64,000 nt of DNA from Streptomyces sp. NBC_01707 (GCF_041438805.1 NZ_CP109190.1:9300001-9364000); one strand, 5' to 3'. Shown: positions 24,622-33,935, counted from the stretch's first letter. Translations and numbers: made by a program. The notes: a model not told the origin generated them from the letters alone.

Positions 24622-25905
24622 GTGTCGTCGGCGACCTACCGCACTCTGCTGCGCACCCCCGGCGCCGCAGCTTTCTTCCTGACCGCCGCCGTCGGCCGTG
24701 TCGGCATCGCGATGACCAGCCTCGGCATCGTCTGGCTGGTGCACGGACAGACCGACTCCTATGCCGATGCCGGTCTGGTGACCGGCGGTTGCGCCGTCGC
24801 CGAGGCGCTGGCCGGGCCACAAGTCGCCCGGCTGATGGATCACTTCGGCCAGACCCGGGTGCTGCCGCCCGCGCTGCTCGCCCATGCCGCGTCGGTGCTC
24901 ACGCTGCTGACGCTGGTCGCGGGTGGCAGCCCGAGCTGGCTGATGACAGCGGGCGGGGTGCTGGTCGGCGCGACCGTCCCGCAGCTCGGCGCGCTGTCCG
25001 CGGCCCGCTGGTCGGCGCTGCTGCGCGGCGATCGGAGCGCGGGGCTGCCCACCGCGTTCGCGCTGGAGTCGCTCAGCAACGCGCTGGGCTACCTGGTCGG
25101 CCCAGCCCTGGTCAGCACTATCGGAGCGGGCGGGCATCCAGCGCTCGGCACGGTACTGGCCGCCGTGCTGGTCGTGGCCGGCGGACTGGCCTTCGCCGCG
25201 CAGCACAGCACAGCACCGCCACCGGTGTCCGCTTTCGCTGAACGCACTCGAGCACGCGGCTCGCTGCTGCGGCCCGATTTTGCGGTGCTGGTCGTCCATA
25301 ACCTCGCCATCGGCGTGTACTTCGGCGCCATGCAGGTATCGGTGACGGCTTTCGCGGTGGCACACGGCGCGCCCGACGCGGCCGCCCCGCTGTTCGCTGT
25401 GTCGAGCTGCAGCGGCCTGCTGGCCGGCTGGCTCTACGGGCTGCGCCGGTGGCACGCGAAGCCGCGGGTGCAACTGGCGGCGGCCACGACCGGGCTGGCT
25501 CTCGGCAGCCTGCTGCTGTTCGCGGCCGGCTCACCGCTCGGGCTCGGGTTCGTGATTGTGGTGACCGGCACGGCAGTCCCTCCCATCTTGGTCCTCTTCT
25601 CGGTGCTGGCCGAGTCTGCCGTCCACCAGGCTGTCCTGACCCAGGCGTTCACCTGGCTGAACTCGGCCAGTGCGGCCGGCGCGGCCGGTGCAGCGGCCAT
25701 CTCCGGCTGGGCAGTTGACGCATCCGGTGCGACGGGCGGCTTCGCCGCCGCCACCACGGCCGCCGCCACGATGGCAGTACTGGCCGCGGCCGGCATCCGC
25801 GCACGGTACGGGCCGCGGCGGCAGCTCGCTCGCCAAGAGCCGACCAGGCCGAAGGAGCGGTCGCGTGATGAGCGCACCATGCCCGGGACACAGCCGCCCA
25901 CCTGA
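24622..25905 (+). CDS. MFS transporter
   Basis: A 427-residue polytopic membrane protein with 11-12 hydrophobic segments (for instance LLTLVAGGSPSWLMTAGGVLVGA near 95-118 and LGLALGSLLLFAAG near 295), as in major facilitator efflux proteins related to the EmrB/arabinose-efflux type. The motif-A region between segments 2 and 3 reads GPQVARLMDHFGQTRVL, a normal G-x-x-x-D-x-x-G-x-x-R/K variant. Start GTG 24622 with AAGGG 8 bases upstream; the longer frame to 24502 lacks a ribosome site. The cytosolic tail is polar. No neighbours suggest a substrate. Confidence 0.88.
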   Translation: MSSATYRTLLRTPGAAAFFLTAAVGRVGIAMTSLGIVWLVHGQTDSYADAGLVTGGCAVAEALAGPQVARLMDHFGQTRVLPPALLAHAASVLTLLTLVAGGSPSWLMTAGGVLVGATVPQLGALSAARWSALLRGDRSAGLPTAFALESLSNALGYLVGPALVSTIGAGGHPALGTVLAAVLVVAGGLAFAAQHSTAPPPVSAFAERTRARGSLLRPDFAVLVVHNLAIGVYFGAMQVSVTAFAVAHGAPDAAAPLFAVSSCSGLLAGWLYGLRRWHAKPRVQLAAATTGLALGSLLLFAAGSPLGLGFVIVVTGTAVPPILVLFSVLAESAVHQAVLTQAFTWLNSASAAGAAGAAAISGWAVDASGATGGFAAATTAAATMAVLAAAGIRARYGPRRQLARQEPTRPKERSRDERTMPGTQPPT

Positions 25906-26767
25906 TTGTCATGACGAGGGCGACGACGCGATGACACCCGGGCCTCGAGCACCTCCTGGGTCCCCGCGGCGGGTGACGGACCGTCCGCCACCCACCCGGT
26001 GAGGAGGGCTCGTGCGACGGCGTGATTCCGAAGCCGCCCACCTTGCGCTCACGCCACAGATCATGCACGTTCGCGGCGGCCGAAAATCGATTGGTCGCCC
26101 AGCATGGTGTGCCTTCCGCACGGAAGGCACACGATTTGCGTGTCGGGAGTGAATGGTCGACCGGATGGTCCGTCTGCGTTGTGCATAACTCTCTTTATAC
26201 GGAGCGCACTTGATGAATTCCGACGTGGCTCCGGACGAAGGCCGGCTCCGTTTCCGTGCCAACGGGCAAGGAGCGGCGTAACGATTCTCTGCCGCACCGA
26301 AATTGCGAGTGCGTCTCTCTGCGCTCTTCGAAATTTGCAGATTCGTTCGAAATTAGCGAACCAGAGCGAGGCGGAAACAGTCAATTCTCATGATCCCGTC
26401 ATGAGGGGGTTGTGCCCAGGCTGGCGCAGATGGGTCAATAGACGCAGCTGAGCTGCACGGTAGGCCCACTCCCACGACTGGGCCGGCGACGGCGCGGCAC
26501 GTTCGAACGACCAGGCTCCGCCGACGGCGGTGTCATTCCTCCCTTCCCAACCTACTCCTTGACATCCCGCCTTCTGGGGCAAGCATGCGAATCCGGTCGA
26601 CAGCCGTCGACTTCACGGAATACGAGCTCATGCAGGGAGCACCCGGTTTCCCCCGTGTACCGCAAATTCCACTGCGGTGCACGCGTTGCTGACGAGCAAC
26701 GGCACATGACCCACCGGGCAGAGCAACACCTCGTCCAAACTATCGGTTTGCCCTCTAGGAGGTCACC
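25906..26767. other. Long AT-richer spacer upstream of the IPT/TIG genes
   Basis: About 860 bases without a supportable gene; 26150-26400 is clearly poorer in GC than its surroundings. Short open frames (for example 26104-26451 on plus) have translations without recognisable domains. A 26-base near-perfect palindrome at 26107-26132 is the main feature. The last 20 bases hold an AGGAGG ribosome site for the next gene. Confidence 0.5.
26107..26132. promoter_or_regulatory. 26-base palindrome
   Basis: GTGTGCCTTCCG-CA-CGGAAGGCACAC: 12-bp arms with a 2-base centre. It could be a hairpin or a dimer-binding operator. No regulator is next to it. Confidence 0.5.
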
Positions 26768-27508
26768 ATGCCCATTTCTCCGAATCAGGGATCGACCGGC
26801 GGTGGCACGACCGTAACCATCACCGGGACCAACCTTGCTGGTGCTTCTGCCGTGAACTTCGGAAGCAAACTGGCCACGATCACAGCCAACACCCCCACTT
26901 CTGTGACCGTGACCTCCCCCTCGGGCAGCGGTACGGTCCCCGTCACGGTGACCACGGCCGCAGGTGCGAGCAACCCGCTCAACTTCTATTACATCGGTGC
27001 GCCGTTCAAGGCCTCGCTGAGTGCTGCTTCGGGGCCGTCTGCCGGCGGTAACACCGTCACCATCAGAGGCACCGGTCTCGCAACCGCATCGTCCGTCGCC
27101 TTCGGAGGCAACAACGCAACCCCGACCGTCACATCCGACAGCGTGCTGAGCGTCACCGTTCCTGCCGGCACCAGCGGCTCGGTCGGCGTGAGCATCACCA
27201 CCACGGGCGGTACGAACAACGGGTTCTCCTACACCTACGTGGATCCACCCACGATCGCCTCGCTGACACCGACGTCGGGTTCGACTTCCGGAGGCACCGC
27301 GGTCACGATCACCGGAACCGACCTGTCCACCACAGAGTCGGTCACCTTCGACGGCGTGACCGCGCCGTTCTCGGTGATCAACAGCACCACGGTGTCAGCG
27401 GTCACACCTCCGGGCAACGTGGGCGCGGTCGACGTCGTCGTCAGCACAACCGGCGGAAACGCCACCGCAGCCGCAGGCTTCACCTACGTGGCGGGCGCCG
27501 GCATCTGA
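26768..27508 (+). CDS. IPT/TIG repeat protein, three domains, no signal peptide
   Basis: A 246-residue protein made of three immunoglobulin-like IPT/TIG repeats of about 80 residues. Each starts with a P-x-x-G-x-x-x-G-G-x-x-V-T-I motif: SPNQGSTGGGTTVTITGTNL near residue 4, SAASGPSAGGNTVTIRGTGL near 87 and PTSGSTSGGTAVTITGTDL near 167, and ends with a strand of the (V)xxTTGG-F-Y-x-Y type. The start is ATG 26768 behind AGGAGG (spacing 6), and the protein begins directly in the first repeat, so no signal peptide, lipobox or membrane segment is present. IPT domains are usually found on secreted or surface proteins or in transcription factors; a cytosolic or non-classically exported stand-alone repeat protein is unusual. 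The next gene is a paralogue. Confidence 0.87.
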   Translation: MPISPNQGSTGGGTTVTITGTNLAGASAVNFGSKLATITANTPTSVTVTSPSGSGTVPVTVTTAAGASNPLNFYYIGAPFKASLSAASGPSAGGNTVTIRGTGLATASSVAFGGNNATPTVTSDSVLSVTVPAGTSGSVGVSITTTGGTNNGFSYTYVDPPTIASLTPTSGSTSGGTAVTITGTDLSTTESVTFDGVTAPFSVINSTTVSAVTPPGNVGAVDVVVSTTGGNATAAAGFTYVAGAGI

Positions 27509-27545
27509 CCGACGCTCTCTTCCCGGCACACGCCGGACGAGCAGG

Positions 27546-27577
27546 CGGCCCGGGCTCCCCGGAAGGCGCCCGGGCCG
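27546..27577 (+). terminator. Hairpin between the two IPT/TIG genes
   Basis: 10-bp GC stem CGGCCCGGGC/GCCCGGGCCG around a 12-base loop, 38 bases after the first gene. It can uncouple the two genes or serve as a partial terminator. Confidence 0.7.
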
Positions 27578-27631
27578 TCGCCATGCCCCACCCCCTATGG
27601 CCGTATCCGTCCACCGCTGCGAAGAGGCACC

Positions 27632-28645
27632 ATGACGACACCTGGTCTGACGAGCCTGTCTCCCAATCAAGGACCGACCGCGGGCGGCAACACGGTGACA
27701 CTCACCGGAACCAACCTCGGCGACGTGACAACCGTCCGCTTCGGCACCACAGCAACCGCGTTCACGATCGTTTCCTCAACACAGATCACCGCCACCGCTC
27801 CTCCCGGATCCGAGGGAGCCGTCCAGGTCACCGCCATCAGCCCCGGTGGATCCAGCGGAGGGCTGTCCTACTTCTACGTCGCGCTGCCGACCCTGACGGG
27901 CGTGTCTCCCGGTCAGGGAACCATGGCGGGCGGCAACACGGTGACACTCACCGGCACCAACCTCAGCCAAGCGACAACAGTCCGCTTCGGCACCGTAGCG
28001 GCTGCTTTCACGGTCCTGTCCGGTACACAGATCAGCTCCACCGCCCCCTCGGCCCCTGCCGGATCCCCGGGACCTGCCCAGGTCACCGTCACCAGCCCCG
28101 GCGGCACCAGCGGAGGGCTGCCGTACTACTACATCGCGCTGCCGACCCTGACGGGCGTGTCTCCCGGGCAAGGACCGACCGCGGGCGGCACCACGGTGAC
28201 ACTCACCGGAACCAGCCTGCTCAACGCCACGACCGTCCGTTTCGGTGCCGCAGCAGCTGCGTTCTCGGTCGTGTCGGCCACGCAGATCACTGCTGTCTCA
28301 CCTCCCGGATCCGCGGGGTTCGCCCAGATCACGGTCATCACCCCGGGCGGCACCGGGGGAGGGGCGGCCTTCCAATACGTCGCGGTGCCCACCCTGACGG
28401 ACCTGTCTCCCAATCAAGGACCACCCACGGGCGGCACCACAGTGACGCTCACCGGAACCAACTTCGCCGACGTGACGGCTGTCCGCTTCGGCACCGTAGC
28501 GGCTGCGTTCACGATCGTGTCCGCCACGCAGATCACCGCCACCGCCCCGACCGGATCGGCGGGAGCCGTCCAGGTCACCGTGACCAGCCCCGGTGGCACC
28601 AGCGCGGGACTGACCTACACCCGGATCACACTCCCCGGCATCTGA
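27632..28645 (+). CDS. IPT/TIG repeat protein, four domains, no signal peptide
   Basis: A 337-residue paralogue with four IPT/TIG repeats, starting LSPNQGPTAGGNTVTLTGTN near residue 8, SPGQGTMAGGNTVTLTGTN near 91, SPGQGPTAGGTTVTLTGTS near 178 and SPNQGPPTGGTTVTLTGTN near 262. Repeats 1, 2, 3 and 4 are almost identical over the first 20 residues and share VRFG and (A/S)TQI(T/S)A motifs, so the gene grew by recent internal duplication; long similar stretches are visible in the DNA. As in the first gene, it begins straight in the first repeat without signal peptide. ATG 27632 follows AGAGG. It might form fibres or serve as a ligand-binding array; function unknown. Confidence 0.87.
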   Translation: MTTPGLTSLSPNQGPTAGGNTVTLTGTNLGDVTTVRFGTTATAFTIVSSTQITATAPPGSEGAVQVTAISPGGSSGGLSYFYVALPTLTGVSPGQGTMAGGNTVTLTGTNLSQATTVRFGTVAAAFTVLSGTQISSTAPSAPAGSPGPAQVTVTSPGGTSGGLPYYYIALPTLTGVSPGQGPTAGGTTVTLTGTSLLNATTVRFGAAAAAFSVVSATQITAVSPPGSAGFAQITVITPGGTGGGAAFQYVAVPTLTDLSPNQGPPTGGTTVTLTGTNFADVTAVRFGTVAAAFTIVSATQITATAPTGSAGAVQVTVTSPGGTSAGLTYTRITLPGI

Positions 28646-29524
28646 GCAGCCGCCGGTGCCTGCTCAGTCCCGGCACCCAACCGCGAAGGGACGCGTTGCA
28701 GGACGGCGGCGTCAGAGCACCGGAGGCAGCGTGGCCGCCCGGTGCGTCCTTCCCGTACGGGCACACCGTGCTCCAGGGGCAGACGACGGACGAGGCTCTC
28801 GTGCCGGCGAGTGGACATCGCGCCCAGCAGCCCGAGAGCCTTGTCCGGCAGGCACTCGAAAGACAGGGTCACCGGAACGGTCGTTGACCGGGTGGGTGCC
28901 GGTGTCGCGGTCCGGCAGAGCCGTCACGGTCACCGGCAGCAACGCAGCCACGGCCACAGCGGACCGGACAGACCGTTTCCGTCCGGTTGACGGCGGTGCC
29001 GTCCCTCTGCGTTCGCGCCCCCGACCAGGCTGACGGCCCGCCCGACCAAGTCGGCGAAGTACCCGCTTCACAGACGTGTCGGCCGGGGTCAGGGACCGCG
29101 ACGGCCCCGCCTGCTACCCGGGTACTTTGTCCGGCATGGTTGCCGCCGACCGGACCTGTTCCGGCCATGGGGACCATCGGTACAGCGGTTGGCGGTGAGA
29201 TCGATCCCGAGCGTCGAACGCTGCTGCGCTCTGCTGTCGGCCCTGGCACGATCGGCAGCGGAGAGCAGCAGACGCGGTCACGCGATGCAGCTCAGGTCGA
29301 CCGGAGACAGAAGGGGTGGCCGGCGGACTGGCGTAGACGCGTCCGCCGCTCTGCGATACGGGGTCGACGTCGTCGGTGGGTTGCAGGCGACGTGCACCGG
29401 CCTCGATCGCCAGCCTGTCCGCGGCCCGGGGACGGAGGCCACCTCACGGGCCCGCGCTACCTGAGGGCCGTCCGGCATCGCCTGCGCGCCACACCCCGTC
29501 AGAGGCAGACGCGCACCGTACCTG
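28646..29524. other. Gene-poor stretch
   Basis: Nearly 900 bases. Open frames on both strands give low-complexity Arg/Pro/Ala translations. The minus frame 28712-29071 contains a hydrophobic RSVRSAVAVAALLPVTVTAL stretch after Arg/Lys, like a signal-peptide remnant, but the flanking sequence does not continue as a recognisable protein. Nothing else is seen. Confidence 0.4.
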
Positions 29525-30130
29525 TCACGTCGGGTCGGCGTTCGTAGCCAGTTCCTTCTTCCGCTGCCGGTAGGCCCGCATGGACGCCTGGGAGCCGCAC
29601 CTCGTCCCGCAGTAGGCGGCAGAGCTGTTCCGCGTCCGGTCGAAGAAGCAGAAATGGCACGGCTGGTGCCGGCACGCCCGCAACCTGTTCCACACGCCGG
29701 CCTGGGCGAGTTCGGTGATGCCGGCCAGGACGGTGCCGAACAGCCCGGGAACGCCGGTCTGCGCGGTCGTCAAGGACGCCCCTGAGGCGGTGACGACCGT
29801 CACCAGCGGATAGCGGGCGGCGATGCCACGCAGGTATTCCTCGGTCTCGGTGAGGACCTCGGGCGTGATGTCCTTGTCGCCGGCATGAGCGAGCAGCACG
29901 GTGATCAAGGCGTCGCGCAACTCGCGGGCCCCGGCCGCGTCCGCCTCCGTGACATGGGTCTCCGACGTGCCCAGACCGTTCTCGTGCAGCCATGCCTGCA
30001 TGGCCTGGGCGTTGGAGAACCGCTCCTTCAGCTGGCGGGGGCCCGAGGTGTGCGTGTTGACGAACTGCAGGACCACGTCGACTGCCGGCGGCTGGGTCAG
30101 CGGGCTGGGCTTCGTAGTGCTCGGGGGCAT
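29525..30130 (-). CDS. CGNR zinc-finger/ABATE-type regulator
   Basis: A 201-residue regulator of the CGNR family. The N-terminal ABATE-like domain (about 15-140) binds a so far unknown ligand. The C-terminal zinc finger reads CRHQPCHFCFFDRTRNSS and then AAYCGTRCGSQASMRAYRQRK: the usual CGNR segment is CGSQ, so Asn-Arg is replaced by Ser-Gln, although the Cys residues and the basic end that contact DNA remain. Start ATG 30130 with a strong GGAGGAGG ribosome site (spacing 8), which outweighs the longer open frame to 30763. A 1.2-kb spacer separates it from the divergent VOC gene, so its target is unclear. Confidence 0.82.
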   Translation of the reverse strand: MPPSTTKPSPLTQPPAVDVVLQFVNTHTSGPRQLKERFSNAQAMQAWLHENGLGTSETHVTEADAAGARELRDALITVLLAHAGDKDITPEVLTETEEYLRGIAARYPLVTVVTASGASLTTAQTGVPGLFGTVLAGITELAQAGVWNRLRACRHQPCHFCFFDRTRNSSAAYCGTRCGSQASMRAYRQRKKELATNADPT

Positions 30131-31353
30131 CGTGTCGGCCTCCTCCCTCAAAGGCGGGCTGAACCACTCAACGTTATATCTGAAACGATTACGGTGGCAA
30201 TTCTCTTCCCCTGAGGTGAGGAATCCCTCCCCGGGTGCGGAGTGGAGCCGGCGGGAGTTGCGGCCGCGTCGCCACCTTGGTTCGGCGGCATGGGTGGTGG
30301 CGGTGTTCTGCCCTGCGGTGCACCGCTTTCCCTGGTGCACCGCATCCGGCGCCCGGGTGCGTGCGCGGTCGTAGTGGTGGAGACAAGGGGTCATTCCGCC
30401 CGCGTCGAGAGGATCGGGAGCGGCATGACGTGCCCGCACCGTCCGATGGGACGACAGCCCCGGTGACGGCCGTCCCGTCCCGTCGCGTCGGCTGGTGGCC
30501 ATGAAGGACGGCCGAAGCCCGGGGCCGCCGAGCTGGACGGCGCGGTGAACGCGGTCACCGCGCCGGCAGGCAGTCTGAAGTCCACCTTCCGGGCTGTGCT
30601 GGTGGCCGTGAGCGCGCTGTCGGCAGCGGGCGCGGCGCCTTCGGTCGCCGGCCCACTGGTTCCGTCGGTCAGTGCGCTCGCCGGTATGCGGGGGAAGCGG
30701 CCGCCCGCGCCTGCGGCCGTACCTGTGACGCGGGCCGGCGGGTCGCTTCGGCCAGTCGTTCACCCAGTGACCCGTGCCTCGTTTCCGCGCCCGTGTCCGA
30801 TGTTTCCAGGCGGGCGTGCGGCCGCGTCGGGGCGGTGTGCTGGTGCCGGGATGCGGGCGAAGAGCGGCCTCACCCCTTGCTGCGTCCGGCTTGCGGATGG
30901 CACCCGTTCCGCGTTATCGGGCCGGTTCCTCTTCGAACTGCGTGCCGTGGCCCTCTCCACAGAAGGTTGCTTGTTGCGAGCTAATGGCTTACGGTCCTAA
31001 CAGCGACGATGAACGAGCCGCTCTGGAAGTGCCACTCAAGGGCTTCGACGACTGGGCGCCTCGCTCACGAAGCGGACAAATGAACAAGCGCTTCGCAGCC
31101 GGCGGTATCCGCGCAGGCGACAGCGAACGCATCCGTCACCGTGACCCCGATGGGATCGGTCAGAAGAACCGCCGCGCTGTGCGAGGCGCCGGTCCTGGTC
31201 ACGGTTTCCCGAACGCCGGACGGCGGACACCGTCCACCGTCCGGATCGCAATCCCAGCCGTGGGCAGCTCGTACTGCACTGCCGCCTTCGGCCCCATGGA
31301 CCGGTGACTCGCAGGTGTGAGATTCACCGTCATCAAGAGAGAAAGACACCCAC
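30131..31353. other. Gene-poor divergent region
   Basis: About 1.2 kb between divergent genes. Frame 30545-31000 on plus begins with a hydrophobic segment (FRAVLVAVSALSAAGAAPSVA) resembling a signal peptide but has no ribosome site and continues as low-complexity sequence. From 30950 to 31300 the DNA is poorer in GC. I see no recognisable gene. Confidence 0.45.
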
Positions 31354-31827
31354 ATGTACATGAAGTTCGAAGTCACCGTGCTGCCTGTTTCCGATGTAGA
31401 TCGGGCCAAGGCCTTCTACGAGCAGGTGGGATTCCGTCTGGATCTCGACAAGGCCGTCAGCGAGAACTGGCGCGCGGTGCACTTCACGCCGCCCGGTTCC
31501 GAGAGCTCGATCATGTTCGGCCGGGGGCTGACCTCGGCTGCGCCCGGCTCGGCTCAGGGCCTGTACCTGGTTGTCTTCGACATCGAGGAGGCCCGTGCCG
31601 AGCTCGTCGGCCGTGGCATCGAGGTGAGCGAGGTGTTCCACGACTCCGGGGGCATGATCTTCCACGGCCACGAGGGTGGAGAGGTCACTCACCGGGTCGA
31701 GGGACAGGGACGGATCGCCGGCTTGCACCCCGACCGCGCCTCCTACGGCTCCTTCGCCACCTTCAGTGACCCCGACGGCAACGGCTGGGTGCTTCAGGAG
31801 GTCAAGCAGCGCTTCCCCGGCCGCTGA
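31354..31827 (+). CDS. VOC-family (glyoxalase/dioxygenase fold) protein
   Basis: A 157-residue single VOC protein built from two beta-alpha-beta-beta-beta modules. The first starts VTVLPVSDVDRAKAFYEQVGF, the second LYLVVFDIEEARAELVGRGIE and ends with FATFSDPDGNGWVLQEV. Metal-site residues are in the usual strand positions (Glu/His within VTVLPV and in GNGWVLQEV), but the first His of classic glyoxalases is not obvious, so it may not be a glyoxalase I. Homologues of this length are lactoylglutathione-lyase-like or bleomycin-resistance-like proteins. It comes before the Tat-exported hydrolase; a common promoter is possible but the gap is 183 bases. Confidence 0.85.
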   Translation: MYMKFEVTVLPVSDVDRAKAFYEQVGFRLDLDKAVSENWRAVHFTPPGSESSIMFGRGLTSAAPGSAQGLYLVVFDIEEARAELVGRGIEVSEVFHDSGGMIFHGHEGGEVTHRVEGQGRIAGLHPDRASYGSFATFSDPDGNGWVLQEVKQRFPGR

Positions 31828-32010
31828 CACCCCCTCGACCCCCTTCGGACGGACGGTCCGTGACGATGCGTCAGGAACACCGATCCGTCCGACCTCTGGG
31901 TACACCCACGACGGAGCCGACGGCTGGTTCCCGGCCCGAGCGCACGCGCTCCTCACCATCGAGGCCCCCGGCCACGCCCTGACGCTCGAGAAAGATCGCA
32001 AAGGAAAATC

Positions 32011-33129
32011 ATGAACACGTCCCCCATCGACCCGCCCACCCCCGACGGCGCCGGCGCGACGCCGCCGCCCCATCGCGCCCGGCGCGGGTTCTCGCGACGC
32101 GCCTTCGTCGGCGGCGCGGCTGCTTCCGCCGCTGCTGCCGGCATATCGCTGGCGGCGGGCGGGCTGACGCCGGCGGCCGCCACCGCCCCCAGGCAGATGC
32201 CGAAGGGTTTCGGCTCGGTCGCCGCGGCGCCGCATCTGCCGGCAGGGTTCAAGAAGACGTTCACCAGCCGGTTCGTGCAGGCAGGCGGGCTGCGGCAGCA
32301 CGTGGTCATCGGCGGTGACGGGCCGCCGTTGCTGCTGGTGCACGGCTGGCCGGAGAACTGGTACGCCTGGCGCATGGTGATGCCGGAGCTGGCCCGCAAC
32401 TACACGGTCATCGCCGTCGACCAGCGCGGCATCGGCCTGACCGAGAAGCCCAGGAGCGGGTACGACACCCGTACCCTCGCCAACGACCTGGCCGCTCTCA
32501 TGGACGCCCTCGGTCACGAGCGGTTCGCCGTGGCCGGCCACGACACCGGCATGATCATCGGCTACGCGTTGGCGGCAGATCATCCGGAGCGTGTCGCCCG
32601 CGTGGCCCTCCTGGAGGTCCCGGGGCCCCCGACGCTGAAGGCCTCACCGCCTCTGTTCATCGATGAGGCTCACAACAACAGGCTCTGGCACATCCCCTTC
32701 AACCGGGTCGACCACGAGCTGACCGAGAAGCTGGTCAGGGGCCGGGAAGAGATCTTCTTCGGCTACGAGTTCGACATCCAGGGCGGACAGAAGCTGCCCG
32801 ACTACGCGCGCGAGTACTACTTCCGTCTCTTCTCCGACCCCGAGACCCTGCGTGGCGGCTTCGGTCTCTACCGCGCGTGGGACACCACCACCGCGCAGAA
32901 CGCGAAGCGCTCCGACAACAAGCTGACAATGCCCGTCCTGGCGATCGGTGGATCGGAAAGCTGGGGTGACATGGTCGGGAAGGAGATGATTCCCCTCGCG
33001 AACGACGTGCAAGGCGTGGTCATCCCCGGTGCCGGCCACTGGGTCGCTGAGCAGGCCCCCAGGGAGCTGCTGTCGGAACTGACGCGCTTCCTGGCCCCGT
33101 ACCGCCGTGCGGCCGGCCCGTCCCGCTAG
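32011..33129 (+). CDS. Tat-exported alpha/beta hydrolase, epoxide-hydrolase-like
   Basis: A 372-residue secreted enzyme. The N-terminal SRRAFVGG (Arg29-Arg30) with hydrophobic core (residues 31-56) is a twin-arginine signal. The mature domain has the HGWP oxyanion loop (111-114), the nucleophile elbow GHDTG with Asp178 instead of Ser, and the catalytic His343 in GAGHWVAEQ. An Asp nucleophile plus HGWP loop fits epoxide hydrolases and haloalkane dehalogenases rather than lipases. It should hydrolyse an epoxide or a carbon-halogen bond outside the cell. A complete tatB-tatA-tatC set lies immediately downstream, which fits co-regulated export. Start ATG 32011 behind GGAAA. Confidence 0.9.
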   Translation: MNTSPIDPPTPDGAGATPPPHRARRGFSRRAFVGGAAASAAAAGISLAAGGLTPAAATAPRQMPKGFGSVAAAPHLPAGFKKTFTSRFVQAGGLRQHVVIGGDGPPLLLVHGWPENWYAWRMVMPELARNYTVIAVDQRGIGLTEKPRSGYDTRTLANDLAALMDALGHERFAVAGHDTGMIIGYALAADHPERVARVALLEVPGPPTLKASPPLFIDEAHNNRLWHIPFNRVDHELTEKLVRGREEIFFGYEFDIQGGQKLPDYAREYYFRLFSDPETLRGGFGLYRAWDTTTAQNAKRSDNKLTMPVLAIGGSESWGDMVGKEMIPLANDVQGVVIPGAGHWVAEQAPRELLSELTRFLAPYRRAAGPSR

Positions 33130-33503
33130 CGGACGGCCGGACGACACCCCCGGGCAGGCCCCAGGGGTGAGGGAACGCGCTCGACCCGGGCGGCAGTGTC
33201 GCCGCCTTCGAGCAGCCCGGGCTCCTCACCGAAGAGCCCGGGCTGCTCGCCCGGCTCCTGCGCCGATCCCCACCGCAGAGCCCTCGACCGAGCGCGTCCT
33301 GCCCGCCGGGTGTCCCGGGGGGCAGGACCGGAGCCAACGCTCCTGCGCAGTCGTATCCGGGATGGTCAGCACCCGGGCAGCCGTACATCGTCCTGCGGCC
33401 GACCTGCGTTCGGCAGGCGGCCCTTCGGACGGCTGGCGCGCACTACGGTTCGCCCGCTTCGAGGAGCGGCGGAGCCTTCACCATCCCCGACGGGAGGCAA
33501 TGC
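33130..33503. other. Spacer before the tat genes
   Basis: Some 370 bases; it holds a strong hairpin terminator (33209-33249) and then the presumed promoter of the tat set, for which no confident boxes were found. Confidence 0.45.
33209..33249 (+). terminator. Terminator after the epoxide-hydrolase-like gene
   Basis: Perfect 16-bp stem CGAGCAGCCCGGGCTC with its inverted copy around a 9-base loop, 80 bases after the stop codon. Confidence 0.82.
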
Positions 33504-33935
33504 ATGTTTTCCGACATCGGCCCACTCGAAGTTGTGACGCTGATTGTGCTGGCCGTCATTCTTGTCGGGCCCGACAAGCTCCCCAAGATGGTGTCCGACA
33601 CCGTGCGGATCCTGCGCAAGCTCCGTGAGTTCTCGCAGAGCGCTCAGGCGAGCATTCGCGACGAACTCCCTGCCGAGCTCAAGGACCTGAATCTCGACGA
33701 CCTCAACCCGAAGGCGTTCATGGCCAAGAACCTGCTGGGTGACCAGAGCCTGGGCCTGGGCGACCTCACCGCCGACCTCGGCCTCGGGGACCAACTGCTC
33801 GACAGTACCGGGACCAACAGGTCGAAGGGCCTCGGGAAGGCCACCACCCCCGACCCGCCTCCGCCAGCCGGCGGCCGCGGGCATCGGCAAGCCACCGGCG
33901 CGGCGCACTACAGCCTCGAGAAGAACGGCCCGTGA
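33504..33935 (+). CDS. tatB: Twin-arginine translocase TatB
   Basis: A 143-residue TatB. The N-terminal membrane helix MFSDIGPLEVVTLIVLAVIL carries the conserved Glu9, followed by GPDKLPKMV, where Gly-Pro marks the kink between membrane helix and amphipathic helix; this is the TatB rather than TatA pattern. The amphipathic helix DTVRILRKLREF and a further helical segment about 45-110 follow, then a Pro-rich variable tail. Start ATG 33504 with GGAGG 6 bases upstream. TatB and TatC form the receptor that binds twin-arginine signals. TatB in streptomycetes is normally encoded away from tatAC, so the grouping here marks a separate, accessory set. Confidence 0.88.
   Translation: MFSDIGPLEVVTLIVLAVILVGPDKLPKMVSDTVRILRKLREFSQSAQASIRDELPAELKDLNLDDLNPKAFMAKNLLGDQSLGLGDLTADLGLGDQLLDSTGTNRSKGLGKATTPDPPPPAGGRGHRQATGAAHYSLEKNGP

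Noticed and set aside
28712..29071. Minus-strand frame with RSVRSAVAVAALLPVTVTAL, resembling a signal peptide
   Set aside because: The sequence after the hydrophobic stretch does not continue as a recognisable exported protein, and no start with a ribosome site is present.
30545..31000. 151-codon frame with a signal-peptide-like start
   Set aside because: No ribosome site, no conserved domain, and low-complexity continuation; left as part of a gene-poor region.
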